Shown: positions 9,505-18,426 of the stretch, piece by piece
Layout: each line of letters begins with the position of its first letter
Position numbering within the stretch: the stretch's first letter is position 1
Assembly: GCF_013364275.1 (NCBI RefSeq)
Contig: NZ_CP054932.1
Coordinates: 8,618,001-8,682,000, forward strand
Source: Actinomadura sp. NAK00032
Lineage (GTDB): Bacteria; Actinomycetota; Actinomycetes; Streptosporangiales; Streptosporangiaceae
Length of the DNA: 64,000 nucleotides
Reading direction: 5' to 3'
Made by a program: the position numbers and the translations under genes
The notes under the pieces: generated by a model
What the model was told of the DNA's origin: nothing
What the model saw: only the letters and a program-made list of their open reading frames with translations
Database searches by the model: none

Positions 9505-10527
9505 ATGCGGGTCATTCCGCGCCGCAGCAAGGATCGTCCGCGGGACGCGTCCGCGCCGCCTCCCCCAGCCCCGGCGCCGGCCGACGAGCCGACCGCCGAG
9601 GTCACACGCCCCGGCGAGACCGCGCGGCCGAGCGAGCCCGCGCGTCCGAGCGAGCCCGCGCAGCCCGCAGGAGCCGCGCGGCCCGGCGGCTCCTCGCGAG
9701 TCGGCGGCACCGATCCGGTCGGCACGTCCGGTGCGGAGGGCGCGGCGTCCGGCGCGGCATCCCGGCCGGATGCGGCCACGCGGCCGCTCGCCGCGGGTGG
9801 TGCGAGCGACCGGCCCGAGGGAGCCGGGCAGGAGAGCGCGGCGCAGGCGAAGACCGCCACGGCGGTGCTGCCCGCCCCCGGCGATGAGGCCGCCCGGCGG
9901 CGGGCGCGGACGGCGGAGCGGCAGCGGCAGGCGGCGGAGGTCAAGCGGAGCCGGGCCGGACGGCGCCGGCCGCGCAGGCAGAGCGGCCCCCCGTCGCCGG
10001 CCAGGGCCGCCGACCAGCACCGGTCGGCGCTGGTCATCATGGTGCTGACGCTGGGGCTGCTGATCGCGGCCGTCGCGGTGACGGGCGGGCTGATCGCGTC
10101 CTCGATGCGGACCCGGCCGGTGGCGCTGGCCGCGCCGCTGCACATCTACCCCGTCTCCGAGGCGACGCCCGGTCCGTGCCCCGCCGGGACGGCGGGGATC
10201 ACCGGGCAGGCCGGCACCGGGCCGACCTGCTACCGGCTCACCCAGGGCATCGCCATCCACAAGGTCGCCGGGCTGCGCGTCCAGAAGTCGCGGGTGAAGC
10301 CTGGCGGCTACGACGTGGCGCTGACGCTGCGGCCGGTCGACCGGGACGCGTTCGCGCGGCTGACCCGCGCCACCGTCGGGCGGGACCTGGCGTTCGTCGT
10401 CCGCGACCGGCTGGTCACCCTGCCCCGCGTCGACATGGCCATCACCGACGGGAAGGTCGTCGTGACCGGCTCGCCGGACCGGGCCACCGCGAACCGGCTC
10501 GTCCGCGACCTCAAGGGCCGCCGCTGA
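9505..10527 (+). CDS. Membrane protein with SecD-P1-head-like outer domain
   Basis: Residues 1-170 are disordered and rich in Ala/Pro/Arg, including repeated PSEPARPSEPA units. A transmembrane helix follows (about 175-198), then a 135-residue outer domain. Its segment ALTLRPVDRDAFARLTRATV, then GRDLAFVVRDRLVTLPRVD and GKVVVTG, resembles the P1 head subdomain of SecD, but there are no SecD membrane helices. The ATG at 9505 is preferred over the GTG at 9499 because the GGGGAGG ribosome site (9493-9499) overlaps that GTG. The function is unknown; a substrate-binding or regulatory accessory is a guess. Confidence 0.72.
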   Translation: MRVIPRRSKDRPRDASAPPPPAPAPADEPTAEVTRPGETARPSEPARPSEPAQPAGAARPGGSSRVGGTDPVGTSGAEGAASGAASRPDAATRPLAAGGASDRPEGAGQESAAQAKTATAVLPAPGDEAARRRARTAERQRQAAEVKRSRAGRRRPRRQSGPPSPARAADQHRSALVIMVLTLGLLIAAVAVTGGLIASSMRTRPVALAAPLHIYPVSEATPGPCPAGTAGITGQAGTGPTCYRLTQGIAIHKVAGLRVQKSRVKPGGYDVALTLRPVDRDAFARLTRATVGRDLAFVVRDRLVTLPRVDMAITDGKVVVTGSPDRATANRLVRDLKGRR

Positions 10528-10537
10528 CCTCCGCGGC

Positions 10538-11368
10538 TCAGCCCGCCGGGAGCTCCTCGCCCTGGACGGCCTGGATCTCCAGCTCGGCGCGCAGGCTCTC
10601 GCCGACCATCGCGACACCCGCCTCCAGGATCTGGTTGAACCGGATGCCGAAGTCGGCGCGGCGCAGCTCGGCCGTCGCGCGGAACGCGGCCCGCACGCCG
10701 CCCCACGGGTCGGCGCCGCTGCCGAGGTAGGTCAGGTCGAGGTCGACCGGCCGGGTGATGCCGTTGAGGGTGAGGCGGCCGTGCACCGTCCAGCGGTCGG
10801 GCCCGGCGGCGGTCAGCCCGTCGCCCTCGTAGGTGATGCAGGGGTTGGCGTCGGCGCTCAGGAAGTCGGCGGAGCGCAGGTGGTCGTCGCGCATCTTGTT
10901 GCCGGTGTCGATGGACGCGGCCTCGATGCGGGCCGTCACCCGCGACGCCTCGACCGGCTCGGCGACCTCGATCCGCCCCTCGAACGCGGCGAACCGGCCG
11001 CGGACGCTGGACAGCCCGAGGTGCTGCGCGACGGCGCCGACCGCCGAGTGCGCCGGGTCGATCGTCCAGGTGCCGGGCGGCGGCAGCTCGGTGCCGCCGG
11101 CGCGGCCGAGCAGCACCCTGCCGATGTCGGCCGTGCCGGACGTCGAGACGATCAGCGTGGCGGCGGCCGGCTGGAAGCCCATCGCCGTCACGATCACCGT
11201 GTAGGTGCCGGCGGGCAGCGGACCGGCGGCGAGCACGCCGTCCTCCCCGGTCCGCTCCCGCGCGACCTGGTTCCCGGCCAGGTCCGTCACGGTGACGACG
11301 GCGTGGGGTACCGCCCAGCCGTCCTTCGTCCGCACCGTTCCGCGCAGACCACGCTCAGCGTCCTTCAA
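10538..11368 (-). CDS. YceI-family protein with N-terminal carboxypeptidase-regulatory-like domain
   Basis: YceI domains are lipocalin-like beta barrels that bind polyisoprenoid or similar amphiphilic molecules. Here the barrel spans about residues 95-270 (GTWTIDPAHSAVGAVAQHLG, then DHLRSADFLSAD and LNGITRPVDLDLTYLG). It is preceded by a domain of about 85 residues with the pattern GxVRxxDGxxVPxAxVTVxDxxG...AGTYTVIV, a transthyretin-like beta sandwich. The neighbouring MFS exporter ends with three copies of the same domain. No signal peptide is visible, so a cytoplasmic or membrane-associated location is likely. It lies 64 bp downstream of the exporter on the same strand and may share its transcript. 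Confidence 0.85.
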   Translation of the reverse strand: MKDAERGLRGTVRTKDGWAVPHAVVTVTDLAGNQVARERTGEDGVLAAGPLPAGTYTVIVTAMGFQPAAATLIVSTSGTADIGRVLLGRAGGTELPPPGTWTIDPAHSAVGAVAQHLGLSSVRGRFAAFEGRIEVAEPVEASRVTARIEAASIDTGNKMRDDHLRSADFLSADANPCITYEGDGLTAAGPDRWTVHGRLTLNGITRPVDLDLTYLGSGADPWGGVRAAFRATAELRRADFGIRFNQILEAGVAMVGESLRAELEIQAVQGEELPAG

Positions 11369-11432
11369 CGGCCCGCACTCCAGCTTCGTGTCGGCCGGGC
11401 CGCCGTTGCGTGGCGGCCCGGGATCGAGTCGG

Positions 11433-14012
11433 TCATTCGTCGGGGTAGCCGAGCTTGAGGTCGTGCTCGTCGAGCCCGCTGCCCGAAAGCGACAGACCGG
11501 TCGCGACCGGAGGATAGCCGGACGCGATCACGGTGTACTGGCCGCCGGTCAGGTCGGTGAACGCGTACTCGCCGTCCGGTCCGGTGATCACCATCGCGAC
11601 GACGTTGCCGGCGGCGTCCACCAGCGTGACGCGGGCGTCGCCGACCGGGTCGCCGGACTCGTCGCGGACGGTGCCGCGGATCCGGGCGCCGGGCGGCATC
11701 TCCACGTCCTGCCGGGTCTGCCCGTTGCCGACGACCTCCACCGGCAGCGCGACCGGGCGGTGCGCGGCGGCGGAGACGGCGAGCGTGTAGGCGCCGGAGG
11801 TGATGTCCTTGAACAGGTAGCGCCCGTCGGCGTCGGTGCGGCCGGTGCCGACGACGTCGCCGCGCACGTCGGTCACGACGACCATGGCGTTGCCGAGCGG
11901 GGCGCCGTCGCCGCCGCGGACCGTCCCGCCGAGGCCGCCGTTGCCCGCGAGCAGCAGGTCGAAGTCGACCGGCCGGTCGCCGACGACGAGCGTCGCGGCC
12001 TGCGGCTCGTGCTCGCCGGTCGCGGCGATCAGCACGTAGCTGCCGGGGCCCGGGGTGGGCAGCGCGTACCGGCCGTCCTCCTGGGTGACCGCGCGGGCGA
12101 GCTGGTGCCCGTCCACGCCGATCAGGGTCAGTGCGGCGGACGGGACGGGCGCGCCGTCGCCGGTCCGCACGACGCCGCGCACGGGGACGCCGCCGTCGTG
12201 GCCGGCGTGCCCGTTCTGCTGCGCGAGGAGCCGCGCCTGCGCCGCGAGGTCGGACGCGGCGGGGGCCGCCGCGGGTGCGGGCGGGGCCGCGGTGGCGAGC
12301 CGCGACTCGGGGTCGTGGCCGTTCTCGCGTGCGTGCCGCCCGGCGCCGACCGCGCCGACGGCGCCCGTGCGCGCCACCGGGGCCGGGGGACGGACGACGC
12401 CGTCCTCGCCGAGGACGCCGCCCGCCGGGGGCTCCTTGGCGGCGGCCGCCTTGCCGCGGTCGGCCGAGCCGCGCAGCGGCAGCTCCTTCAGCGCGAGGAC
12501 CGCGATGAAGCCGATCACCGCGACGGGGACGCCGACCAGGAAGACGGCCTCCATCGCCTTGGTGAACGCGTCCTGGATGATCCCGTGCAGCGGCTCGGGC
12601 AGCTTCTGGATCTCCTCCGGCGAGCCGAGTTCCCCGGACGCGCCGGTCGGCATCGGGAGGCCGGCGGCGCGCAGCCCGGACGCGATCTCGTCCGCCACCC
12701 GGTTGGTGAGGATGGCGCCGAACGCGGCCACGCCCATCGCGCCGCCGAGGTTGCGGAAGAACGAGACGCCGGACGTGGTCGAGGCCAGGTCGGCGGGCGA
12801 GGCGGCGTTCTGCGCGGCCAGGATCAGGATCTGCAGCGTCAGGCCCATCCCGACGCCGAGCAGCGCGAGGTCGGCGCCGATGAGCAGCTCGGAGGAGTCG
12901 GTGTGCAGCCGCGACAGCAGGAACATCGCGGCCGCGATGCACACCATGCCGATCACCGGGAACAGCTTGTAGCGGCCGGACCGGGTGACGATCTGCCCGG
13001 AGCCGGTCGAGGTGATCAGCATGCCGAGGACGAGCGGCAGCGTCATCAGCCCGGAGCCGGTGGGGCTCATCCCCTTGACGATCTGCAGGTACTGCGGCAT
13101 GTAGATCATCGCGCCGAACATCGCCATGCCGACGCAGATGGAGACGAAGGAGGTCAGCACGAACGTCGGGTTGCGGAACAGCCGCGGCGGCAGGATCGGG
13201 TCGTGCGCGACGCGCTCGGCGACGACCGCCAGCACGGCCAGGAGGGCGGCGGCGCCGAGCATGATGTAGGTCCACTTGGAGTTCCACGCGAACTCCGTGC
13301 CGCCCATGGACAGCACGAGCATCAGCAGCGCGGCGGCTCCGGTGATGGTGAACGCGCCGAACACGTCCACGCGGGTGTCGCGCTTCACCTTCGGCAGCTT
13401 CAGCACCCGCTGGATGACGAGGAACGAGACGACCGCGAGCGGGACGCACACGTAGAAGCACCAGCGCCAGCCGAGGCCGTCGGCGTCCACGATGAACCCG
13501 CCGAGCAGCGGGCCGGCGACCGTCGAGACGCCGAACACGGCGCCCATGTAGCCGGCGTAGCGGCCGCGCTGGCGGGGCTCGACGACGTCGCCGAGGATGA
13601 CCTGGGCGAGCGCGGACAGGCCGCCGACGCCGAGGCCCTGGAACGCGCGGGCGGCGATGAGCTGGCCGATGTTCTGCGACAGGCCGGCCCCCACCGAGGC
13701 CAGTACGAAGATCAGCAGGGCGGTCTGGAACATCAGCTTGCGCCCGGCGATGTCCGACAGCTTGCCCCACAGCGGGGTCGACGCGGTCATCGTCAGCAGC
13801 GACGCGCTGGCGACCCAGGACAGCTTGTCCTGGCCCCCGAGGTCGCCGACGATCGTCGGCAGCGCCGTGGCGACGACCGACGTCGAGATCATCGACGTCA
13901 GCATCGCCATCATCAGACCGGCGAGGATCTCCAGGATCTGCCGGTGCGTGTAGTGCGGTCGCGCCGGCTCGGACGCCGCCGCCCCGTGCGCGGCCACGCT
14001 GGTTTGAGCCAC
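11433..14012 (-). CDS. MFS multidrug exporter (DHA2 type) with three C-terminal regulatory-like repeats
   Basis: Residues 1 to about 500 form a 14-helix drug:proton antiporter of the EmrB/QacA type; motifs include WVASASLLTMTASTPLWGKL and GLGVGGLSALAQVILGD, with WRWCFYVCVPLAV following. A linker of about 90 residues leads to three tandem beta-sandwich domains, each patterned GxVRxxDGxPVxxAxVTLxD...DGxYxFxDLxxGxYTVxAxG. The GTG at 14012 is chosen over the ATG 39 bases upstream, because the promoter (-10 at 14054-14059) would start transcription at about 14047, inside that ATG. The divergent TetR gene probably represses it through the operator at 14061-14076. The domain fusion is unusual for this transporter class. 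Confidence 0.88.
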   Translation of the reverse strand: MAQTSVAAHGAAASEPARPHYTHRQILEILAGLMMAMLTSMISTSVVATALPTIVGDLGGQDKLSWVASASLLTMTASTPLWGKLSDIAGRKLMFQTALLIFVLASVGAGLSQNIGQLIAARAFQGLGVGGLSALAQVILGDVVEPRQRGRYAGYMGAVFGVSTVAGPLLGGFIVDADGLGWRWCFYVCVPLAVVSFLVIQRVLKLPKVKRDTRVDVFGAFTITGAAALLMLVLSMGGTEFAWNSKWTYIMLGAAALLAVLAVVAERVAHDPILPPRLFRNPTFVLTSFVSICVGMAMFGAMIYMPQYLQIVKGMSPTGSGLMTLPLVLGMLITSTGSGQIVTRSGRYKLFPVIGMVCIAAAMFLLSRLHTDSSELLIGADLALLGVGMGLTLQILILAAQNAASPADLASTTSGVSFFRNLGGAMGVAAFGAILTNRVADEIASGLRAAGLPMPTGASGELGSPEEIQKLPEPLHGIIQDAFTKAMEAVFLVGVPVAVIGFIAVLALKELPLRGSADRGKAAAAKEPPAGGVLGEDGVVRPPAPVARTGAVGAVGAGRHARENGHDPESRLATAAPPAPAAAPAASDLAAQARLLAQQNGHAGHDGGVPVRGVVRTGDGAPVPSAALTLIGVDGHQLARAVTQEDGRYALPTPGPGSYVLIAATGEHEPQAATLVVGDRPVDFDLLLAGNGGLGGTVRGGDGAPLGNAMVVVTDVRGDVVGTGRTDADGRYLFKDITSGAYTLAVSAAAHRPVALPVEVVGNGQTRQDVEMPPGARIRGTVRDESGDPVGDARVTLVDAAGNVVAMVITGPDGEYAFTDLTGGQYTVIASGYPPVATGLSLSGSGLDEHDLKLGYPDE

Positions 14013-14053
14013 CCTGCCCCCATGCGATACGGAATTACCTGTGCCGTGCATGT

Positions 14054-14082
14054 ATCTTAGGTAGACGCTTGTTTACTTGCAA
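14054..14082 (-). promoter_or_regulatory. Promoter of the MFS exporter
   Basis: On the minus strand, TTGCAA (14082-14077) and TAAGAT (14059-14054) are separated by 17 bp, a near-ideal housekeeping promoter. The predicted start at about 14047 lies downstream of the ATG at 14051, which argues for the GTG at 14012 as the true start. Confidence 0.7.
14061..14076. promoter_or_regulatory. Probable TetR operator inside the exporter promoter spacer
   Basis: GTAGAC-GCTT-GTTTAC is an imperfect inverted repeat (outer GTARAC/GTYTAC) that fills the 17-bp spacer between -35 and -10. A bound TetR dimer here would block RNA polymerase. The adjacent divergent TetR gene is the obvious regulator. Confidence 0.55.
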
Positions 14083-14125
14083 CTCGTTGGATACTGAACA
14101 CTGACCGTTACCGACAGTTCCGGGG

Positions 14126-14794
14126 ATGGGGATGCGGGTCGAGGACGAGCGCGCGAGCGCACCCGAAACGAGTGCGCCCGAGGCGGATGCGCCCGAGGCG
14201 AGCGCGGCGGCGGCCGGCCGGCGGCGGCCCAAGCGGGACCGGGAGGCCACCCGGCGGCGGATCCTGGAGGCCGGCCGCGACCTGTTCGGCGAGCACGGCT
14301 ACGACGGCGTCACCGTCCGCATGATCGCGGCGCGGGCGGAGGCGAACGTCGCCCTCGTCAACCGGTACTTCGGCTCCAAGGCGGCGCTGTTCGAGGAGGT
14401 CCTGGCCGGGGAGTCGGTGATCCGCGGCGTCATCGCGGGCGACCCCGCCGGGCTGCCGCGCCGGCTCGCCGAGCACTTCGTCCGGCAGATCGACCAGCGC
14501 CCGGTCACCACCATGTCCCGGATCCTGGACCGCTCGGCGGGCCAGCCCGAGGTCAAGGAGGCCCTGCTCCACTACCTGGAGGACCGGATCGTCCAGCCGA
14601 TCACCGCCCAGCTGGACGGGCCGGACGCCCGCGCCCGCGCGCTGCTCGCGTCCACGATCATCATGGGCGGCGGGCCCGTCCGGCGGCTGTTCGGCCTGGA
14701 CGACCTGCGCGCCGCCGACCCGGCCGAGGTCACCGACCGGCTCACCGCCATGTTCACCGCCGCGCTCGGCCCGCCCGTACGCCACCGGGAGTAG
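14126..14794 (+). CDS. TetR-family transcriptional regulator
   Basis: This 222-residue protein has the TetR helix-turn-helix at about residues 35-80 (RILEAGRDLFGEHGYDGVTV, then NVALVNRYFGSKAALFEEVL), followed by a ligand-binding domain. It has an Ala/Glu-rich N-terminal tail of about 30 residues. The ATG at 14126 is followed by another at 14132 that is also preceded by a GGGG-rich ribosome site, so the true start could be two codons later. It is divergent from the MFS exporter, with a fitting operator between them, so it most likely represses the exporter in response to an exported compound. Confidence 0.88.
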   Translation: MGMRVEDERASAPETSAPEADAPEASAAAAGRRRPKRDREATRRRILEAGRDLFGEHGYDGVTVRMIAARAEANVALVNRYFGSKAALFEEVLAGESVIRGVIAGDPAGLPRRLAEHFVRQIDQRPVTTMSRILDRSAGQPEVKEALLHYLEDRIVQPITAQLDGPDARARALLASTIIMGGGPVRRLFGLDDLRAADPAEVTDRLTAMFTAALGPPVRHRE

Positions 14795-14862
14795 CGCGGC
14801 GCGGCGGGCTCGGCCTGAAGGCGGAGCGGCGCGCCGAGCGCCCCGGCATAGGGTTGTCGACC

Positions 14863-17331
14863 ATGAGGCTGGGGGGCGCTCTCCGCGAGCGGTGGGGCAG
14901 GACGGGGCGGGCCGCGCGCTGGACGGCGGCGGGCGCGGCGGTCGTGCTCGCGGGCACGGCGGCCGGCTGGGGCGCGGTCGCGGGCGACGCTCCGCGCGTC
15001 CGGACGTCCGAGCAGCGCATCCCCGTGGTGGACGGGCCGAAGGACGACCAGCGCGTCCAGCTCGACACGACGTTCTACCGCCCGGCCGCCGGGCGGGCGA
15101 AGGGCCCGGCGGTCCTGCTGGCGCACGGCTTCGGCGGCTCCAAGCGGGAGGTCGCCGGCGAGGCGCGCGAGCTGGCCCGCGCCGGGTACGCGGTGCTGGC
15201 CTGGTCGGCGCGCGGGTTCGGGCGCTCGACCGGGGAGATCGCGCTGAACTCCCCCGACTACGAGGTGAAGGACACCCGGCAGCTCATCGACTGGCTCGCG
15301 AAGCGGCCCGAGGTCGTCCTCGACGGGCCGGGCGACCCGCGCATCGGCATGGCGGGCCAGTCGTACGGCGGCGCGATCGCGCTGATGACCGCCGCCTACG
15401 ACCGGCGGGTGGACGCCATCGCGCCGCAGATCACCTGGAACGACCTCGCGGACGCGCTGTTCCCGACCACCACCGAGGGCGCGCCGCCCGCGGACGGCGT
15501 GTTCAAGAAGCTGTGGGCGGGGATCTTCTTCACCGGCAGCGCGACCCGCTCGGCCTGCGGGCGCTTCCTGCCGTCCCTGTGCGAGATGTACCAGCAGGTC
15601 GCGGAGCAGGGGCGGCCGACCGCGTCGGCGATCGCGACGCTGCGCCGGTCGAGCCCGTCCTCCGTCGCCGACCGGATCAAGGTGCCGACGCTGCTCGTCC
15701 AGGGGCAGGCCGACTCGCTGTTCCCGCTGGACCACGCCGACGCCAACGCGCGGGCCATCGCCCGCAACGGCGCGCCGGTGTCGGTGGTGTGGTTCCAGGG
15801 CGGCCACGACGGCGGCGACCCGGAGACCGAGCGCGTCGAGGGGCTGGTGCGCGACTTCTTCGACGCCCGCCTCCGTGGTTCCGGCCCGTCCCAGGACGCC
15901 TTCACGGTGACGCGGGCGGGCGGGCTCGACTCGTCCACGCAGGAGGTCGTCGTGGAGGAGGCGACGGCCTCCCGCTATCCCGGCCTTTCCGGCGATCCGG
16001 TCGCCATGCGGCTCACCGGCCGCGAACAGACGATCTTCAACCCGGCGGGCGGATCGCCGGCGTCGATCTCGGCGGTGCCCGGCCTGGGCGCGCTCGGCTC
16101 CCTCGGGGCGGTGGGCGGGCTCGGCGGGTCGCTGCCGGCCGACATGCCGGGCCAGACCGCCGTCTTCGACACCGCCCCGCTGGACCATCCCGTCCGGCTG
16201 ACGGGCGCGGCCACCGTGCGCCTCAAGGTGCAGGGCAAGGGCCCGCTCTTCGCGAAGCTCTACGACGTTCCGCCCGGCGGCAGCGCCGCTCCGGCGCGGC
16301 GGCTGGCGGCCCCGTTCCGCGTATCGGACGGCGACGTCACGGTGACGCTCCCGCCGATGGACTACCGCTTCGACAGGGGCCACCGCCTGCGCCTCGTCAT
16401 CGCGACGACCGACATGGGCTTCGCGACGCCCGCCGAACCTTCGTCCTACAAGGTGCAAGTGGTCTCGCCGCTGAGCGTCCCCACGGTGCCGTCCCTCGCC
16501 ACGGCGTCGTCGCCGTTGCCCGCATGGGTCTGGGCGCTGCCTCTAGGTGCCCTCGCCGTGGCCGCCGCCATCCTCCTGCCTGGACGACGCAGGCGCGCCA
16601 CCGACACCAGCAGTGATGTCCCCCTGGAGATAACCGGCCTTACCAAGACGTACAAGAACGGCCACCAGGCCGTGGCCGACCTGTCGTTCCGCGTAGAGAA
16701 GGGTCAGGTTCTCGGCCTGCTCGGCCCGAACGGCGCAGGGAAGACCACGACACTGCGCATGCTCATGGGGCTGATCCACCCCGACTCGGGCGAGATACGC
16801 ATCTTCGGCCAGCGCGTCACTCCCGGTGCGCCCGTCCTGTCCCGCCTTGGCTCCTTCGTAGAGGGACCCGGCTTCCTGCCCCATCTCACCGGCCGCGACA
16901 ACCTCGACCTCTACTGGCGCGCCACAGGCCGTCCCCTGGACGAGGCCCATCTGGACGAGGCGCTGCAGATAGCCGACCTGGGTTCGGCGCTAGACCGCGC
17001 CGTCCGCACCTACTCGCAGGGGATGCGGCAACGGCTCGCCATCGCCCAGGCCATGCTCGGCCTACCGGACCTCCTCGTCCTGGACGAGCCCACCAACGGC
17101 CTGGATCCGCCCCAGATCCGCGAGATGCGGGAGGTGCTCGTCAAGTACGCCGCCGCCGGGCGCACCGTCATCGTCTCCAGCCACCTCCTCGCCGAGGTCG
17201 AGCAGACCTGCACGCACGCGGTCGTCATGGCGGGCGGCCGCCGCGTCGCCGCCGGGCCCGTCAGCGAGATCGTCGGCTCCGGCCGCCGCCTGGAGGACGC
17301 GTTCCTGGAGATCATCGGAGAGACGTCATGA
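14863..17331 (+). CDS. S15-type alpha/beta hydrolase fused to ABC transporter ATPase
   Basis: Three parts are fused in about 822 residues. After a signal-anchor-like helix (about 20-45), residues 70-330 are an alpha/beta hydrolase of the X-Pro dipeptidyl-peptidase (S15) type, with nucleophile motif GMAGQSYGGA, acid in QGQADSLFP and His in GGHDGG. Residues 360-540 resemble the PepX C-terminal beta domain. A transmembrane helix follows (PLPAWVWALPLGALAVAAAI). The last 240 residues are a complete ABC ATPase with Walker A GPNGAGKTTT, signature YSQGMRQRLA and Walker B LLVLDEPTNGLD. The hydrolase would face outside and the ATPase inside. The ATG at 14863 is used; a TTG nine bases earlier is also open, and no strong ribosome site is seen. 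The permease gene overlaps the stop by 4 bp. Confidence 0.88.
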   Translation: MRLGGALRERWGRTGRAARWTAAGAAVVLAGTAAGWGAVAGDAPRVRTSEQRIPVVDGPKDDQRVQLDTTFYRPAAGRAKGPAVLLAHGFGGSKREVAGEARELARAGYAVLAWSARGFGRSTGEIALNSPDYEVKDTRQLIDWLAKRPEVVLDGPGDPRIGMAGQSYGGAIALMTAAYDRRVDAIAPQITWNDLADALFPTTTEGAPPADGVFKKLWAGIFFTGSATRSACGRFLPSLCEMYQQVAEQGRPTASAIATLRRSSPSSVADRIKVPTLLVQGQADSLFPLDHADANARAIARNGAPVSVVWFQGGHDGGDPETERVEGLVRDFFDARLRGSGPSQDAFTVTRAGGLDSSTQEVVVEEATASRYPGLSGDPVAMRLTGREQTIFNPAGGSPASISAVPGLGALGSLGAVGGLGGSLPADMPGQTAVFDTAPLDHPVRLTGAATVRLKVQGKGPLFAKLYDVPPGGSAAPARRLAAPFRVSDGDVTVTLPPMDYRFDRGHRLRLVIATTDMGFATPAEPSSYKVQVVSPLSVPTVPSLATASSPLPAWVWALPLGALAVAAAILLPGRRRRATDTSSDVPLEITGLTKTYKNGHQAVADLSFRVEKGQVLGLLGPNGAGKTTTLRMLMGLIHPDSGEIRIFGQRVTPGAPVLSRLGSFVEGPGFLPHLTGRDNLDLYWRATGRPLDEAHLDEALQIADLGSALDRAVRTYSQGMRQRLAIAQAMLGLPDLLVLDEPTNGLDPPQIREMREVLVKYAAAGRTVIVSSHLLAEVEQTCTHAVVMAGGRRVAAGPVSEIVGSGRRLEDAFLEIIGETS

Positions 17332-18158
17332 CCACCTACCACGTCCGGCGGACGCTGCCGCTGCGGGTCGAGGCCGTCCGGCAGTTCCGGCGCCGCCGGA
17401 CCCTGGTCGCGTTCGGGATCCTGCTCGTCCTGCCGTGGGTGCTGGTGCTCGCGTTCAAGCTCGGCGGCGACCCCGGCCCGGAGGGCGTCCCGAGCCTGGT
17501 CGACGTCGCCACCTCCAGCGCCCTGAACTTCGCGCTGTTCGCCCTGTTCGTCTCCACCGGCTTCCTGCTGGTGGTCGCCGTCGCGCTGTTCTGCGGCGAC
17601 ACCGTCGCGAGCGAGGCCGGCTGGTCGTCCCTCCGCTACCTGCTGGCCGCCCCCGTGCCCCGCGCCCGCCTGCTGCGCCAGAAGCTGATCGTCGCGCTCT
17701 CCTACGCCGTCGTCGCCGTCGTCAGCCTGCCGCTGATGTCCCTCGCCGCCGGCACGGCGGGCTTCGGCTGGGGCGACGTGGAGCTCCCCACCGGCGGCAC
17801 CGTTCCGGTGAGCACCGCGCTCGGCCGGATGGCGATCATCGTCGGCTACTCCCTGATCGCCCAGCTCGTCGTCGCCGCCCTGGCGTTCCTGCTGTCCGTC
17901 ACCACCGACTCGCCCCTCGGCGCGGTCGGCGGCGCCGTCGGCCTGGTCATCGTCAGCAACATCCTGGACGCCGTCACCGCCCTCGGCTCGTGGCGCGAAC
18001 TTCTCCCGACGCACTGGATGTACTCGTGGATGGACGCCCTGCAACCGCAGATCCAATGGACGGGCATGGCGAAGGGCGCCGCGATATCCCTTTCCTACGC
18101 GCTCATACTGTTCGCGCTGGCCTTCCGCCGCTTCCGCACCCGCGACATCGTCTCCTGA
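17328..18158 (+). CDS. ABC transporter permease (ABC-2 type)
   Basis: This 276-residue membrane protein has about six helices, beginning near residue 29 (TLVAFGILLVLPWVLVLAFK). It starts with ATG overlapping the stop of the hydrolase-ATPase gene (ATGA) and is the permease partner of that ATPase. The segment FCGDTVASEAGWSSLRYLLA is typical of ABC-2 permeases that pair with CcmA/NatA-like ATPases. The exported substrate is unknown; the fused peptidase-like hydrolase hints at a peptide or acyl compound, by inference only. Confidence 0.88.
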   Translation: MTTYHVRRTLPLRVEAVRQFRRRRTLVAFGILLVLPWVLVLAFKLGGDPGPEGVPSLVDVATSSALNFALFALFVSTGFLLVVAVALFCGDTVASEAGWSSLRYLLAAPVPRARLLRQKLIVALSYAVVAVVSLPLMSLAAGTAGFGWGDVELPTGGTVPVSTALGRMAIIVGYSLIAQLVVAALAFLLSVTTDSPLGAVGGAVGLVIVSNILDAVTALGSWRELLPTHWMYSWMDALQPQIQWTGMAKGAAISLSYALILFALAFRRFRTRDIVS

Positions 18159-18330
18159 AAAAGTGAGCACGCAAAGCGACCGTCATACGACTCTCCGCCG
18201 ACAATTCGGGCTCGAAAATCGGTCGAACCGGCAGCGTTCGTCGCATAAGCTCGGCGAACCACGCGACCGCCGGCCGCGTCACACGAGGTAGTGACGATTA
18301 AGCCGGGCCCGTTGGGGGGAGATGATCACC

Positions 18331-18426
18331 ATGGCACGGCAGCAGCTCATCAAGCGCCCCAAGCCCCCACGTCAACCGAGCCAGCCCGACCTCCGCACGC
18401 CCTCGGGCCGCCTGCTCCCCTACTGA
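18331..18426 (+). CDS. Possible 31-residue basic, Pro-rich peptide
   Basis: ATG at 18331 is preceded by a GGGGGGAG ribosome site (18314-18321) at 9-nt spacing, and the frame runs 31 codons to a TGA. The peptide (MARQQLIKRPKPPRQPSQPD and 11 more residues) is basic, Pro-rich and ends LLPY. The upstream 170 bp hold no other gene. The 3' end overlaps the convergent thioesterase gene by 7 bp. No family is recognised, and it could be a chance frame. Confidence 0.4.
   Translation: MARQQLIKRPKPPRQPSQPDLRTPSGRLLPY

Noticed and set aside
11205..14060. 951-codon plus-strand frame opposite the MFS exporter
   Set aside because: Its translation is low-complexity Arg/Gly/Asp-rich sequence with no domain, and the minus strand encodes an unmistakable transporter.
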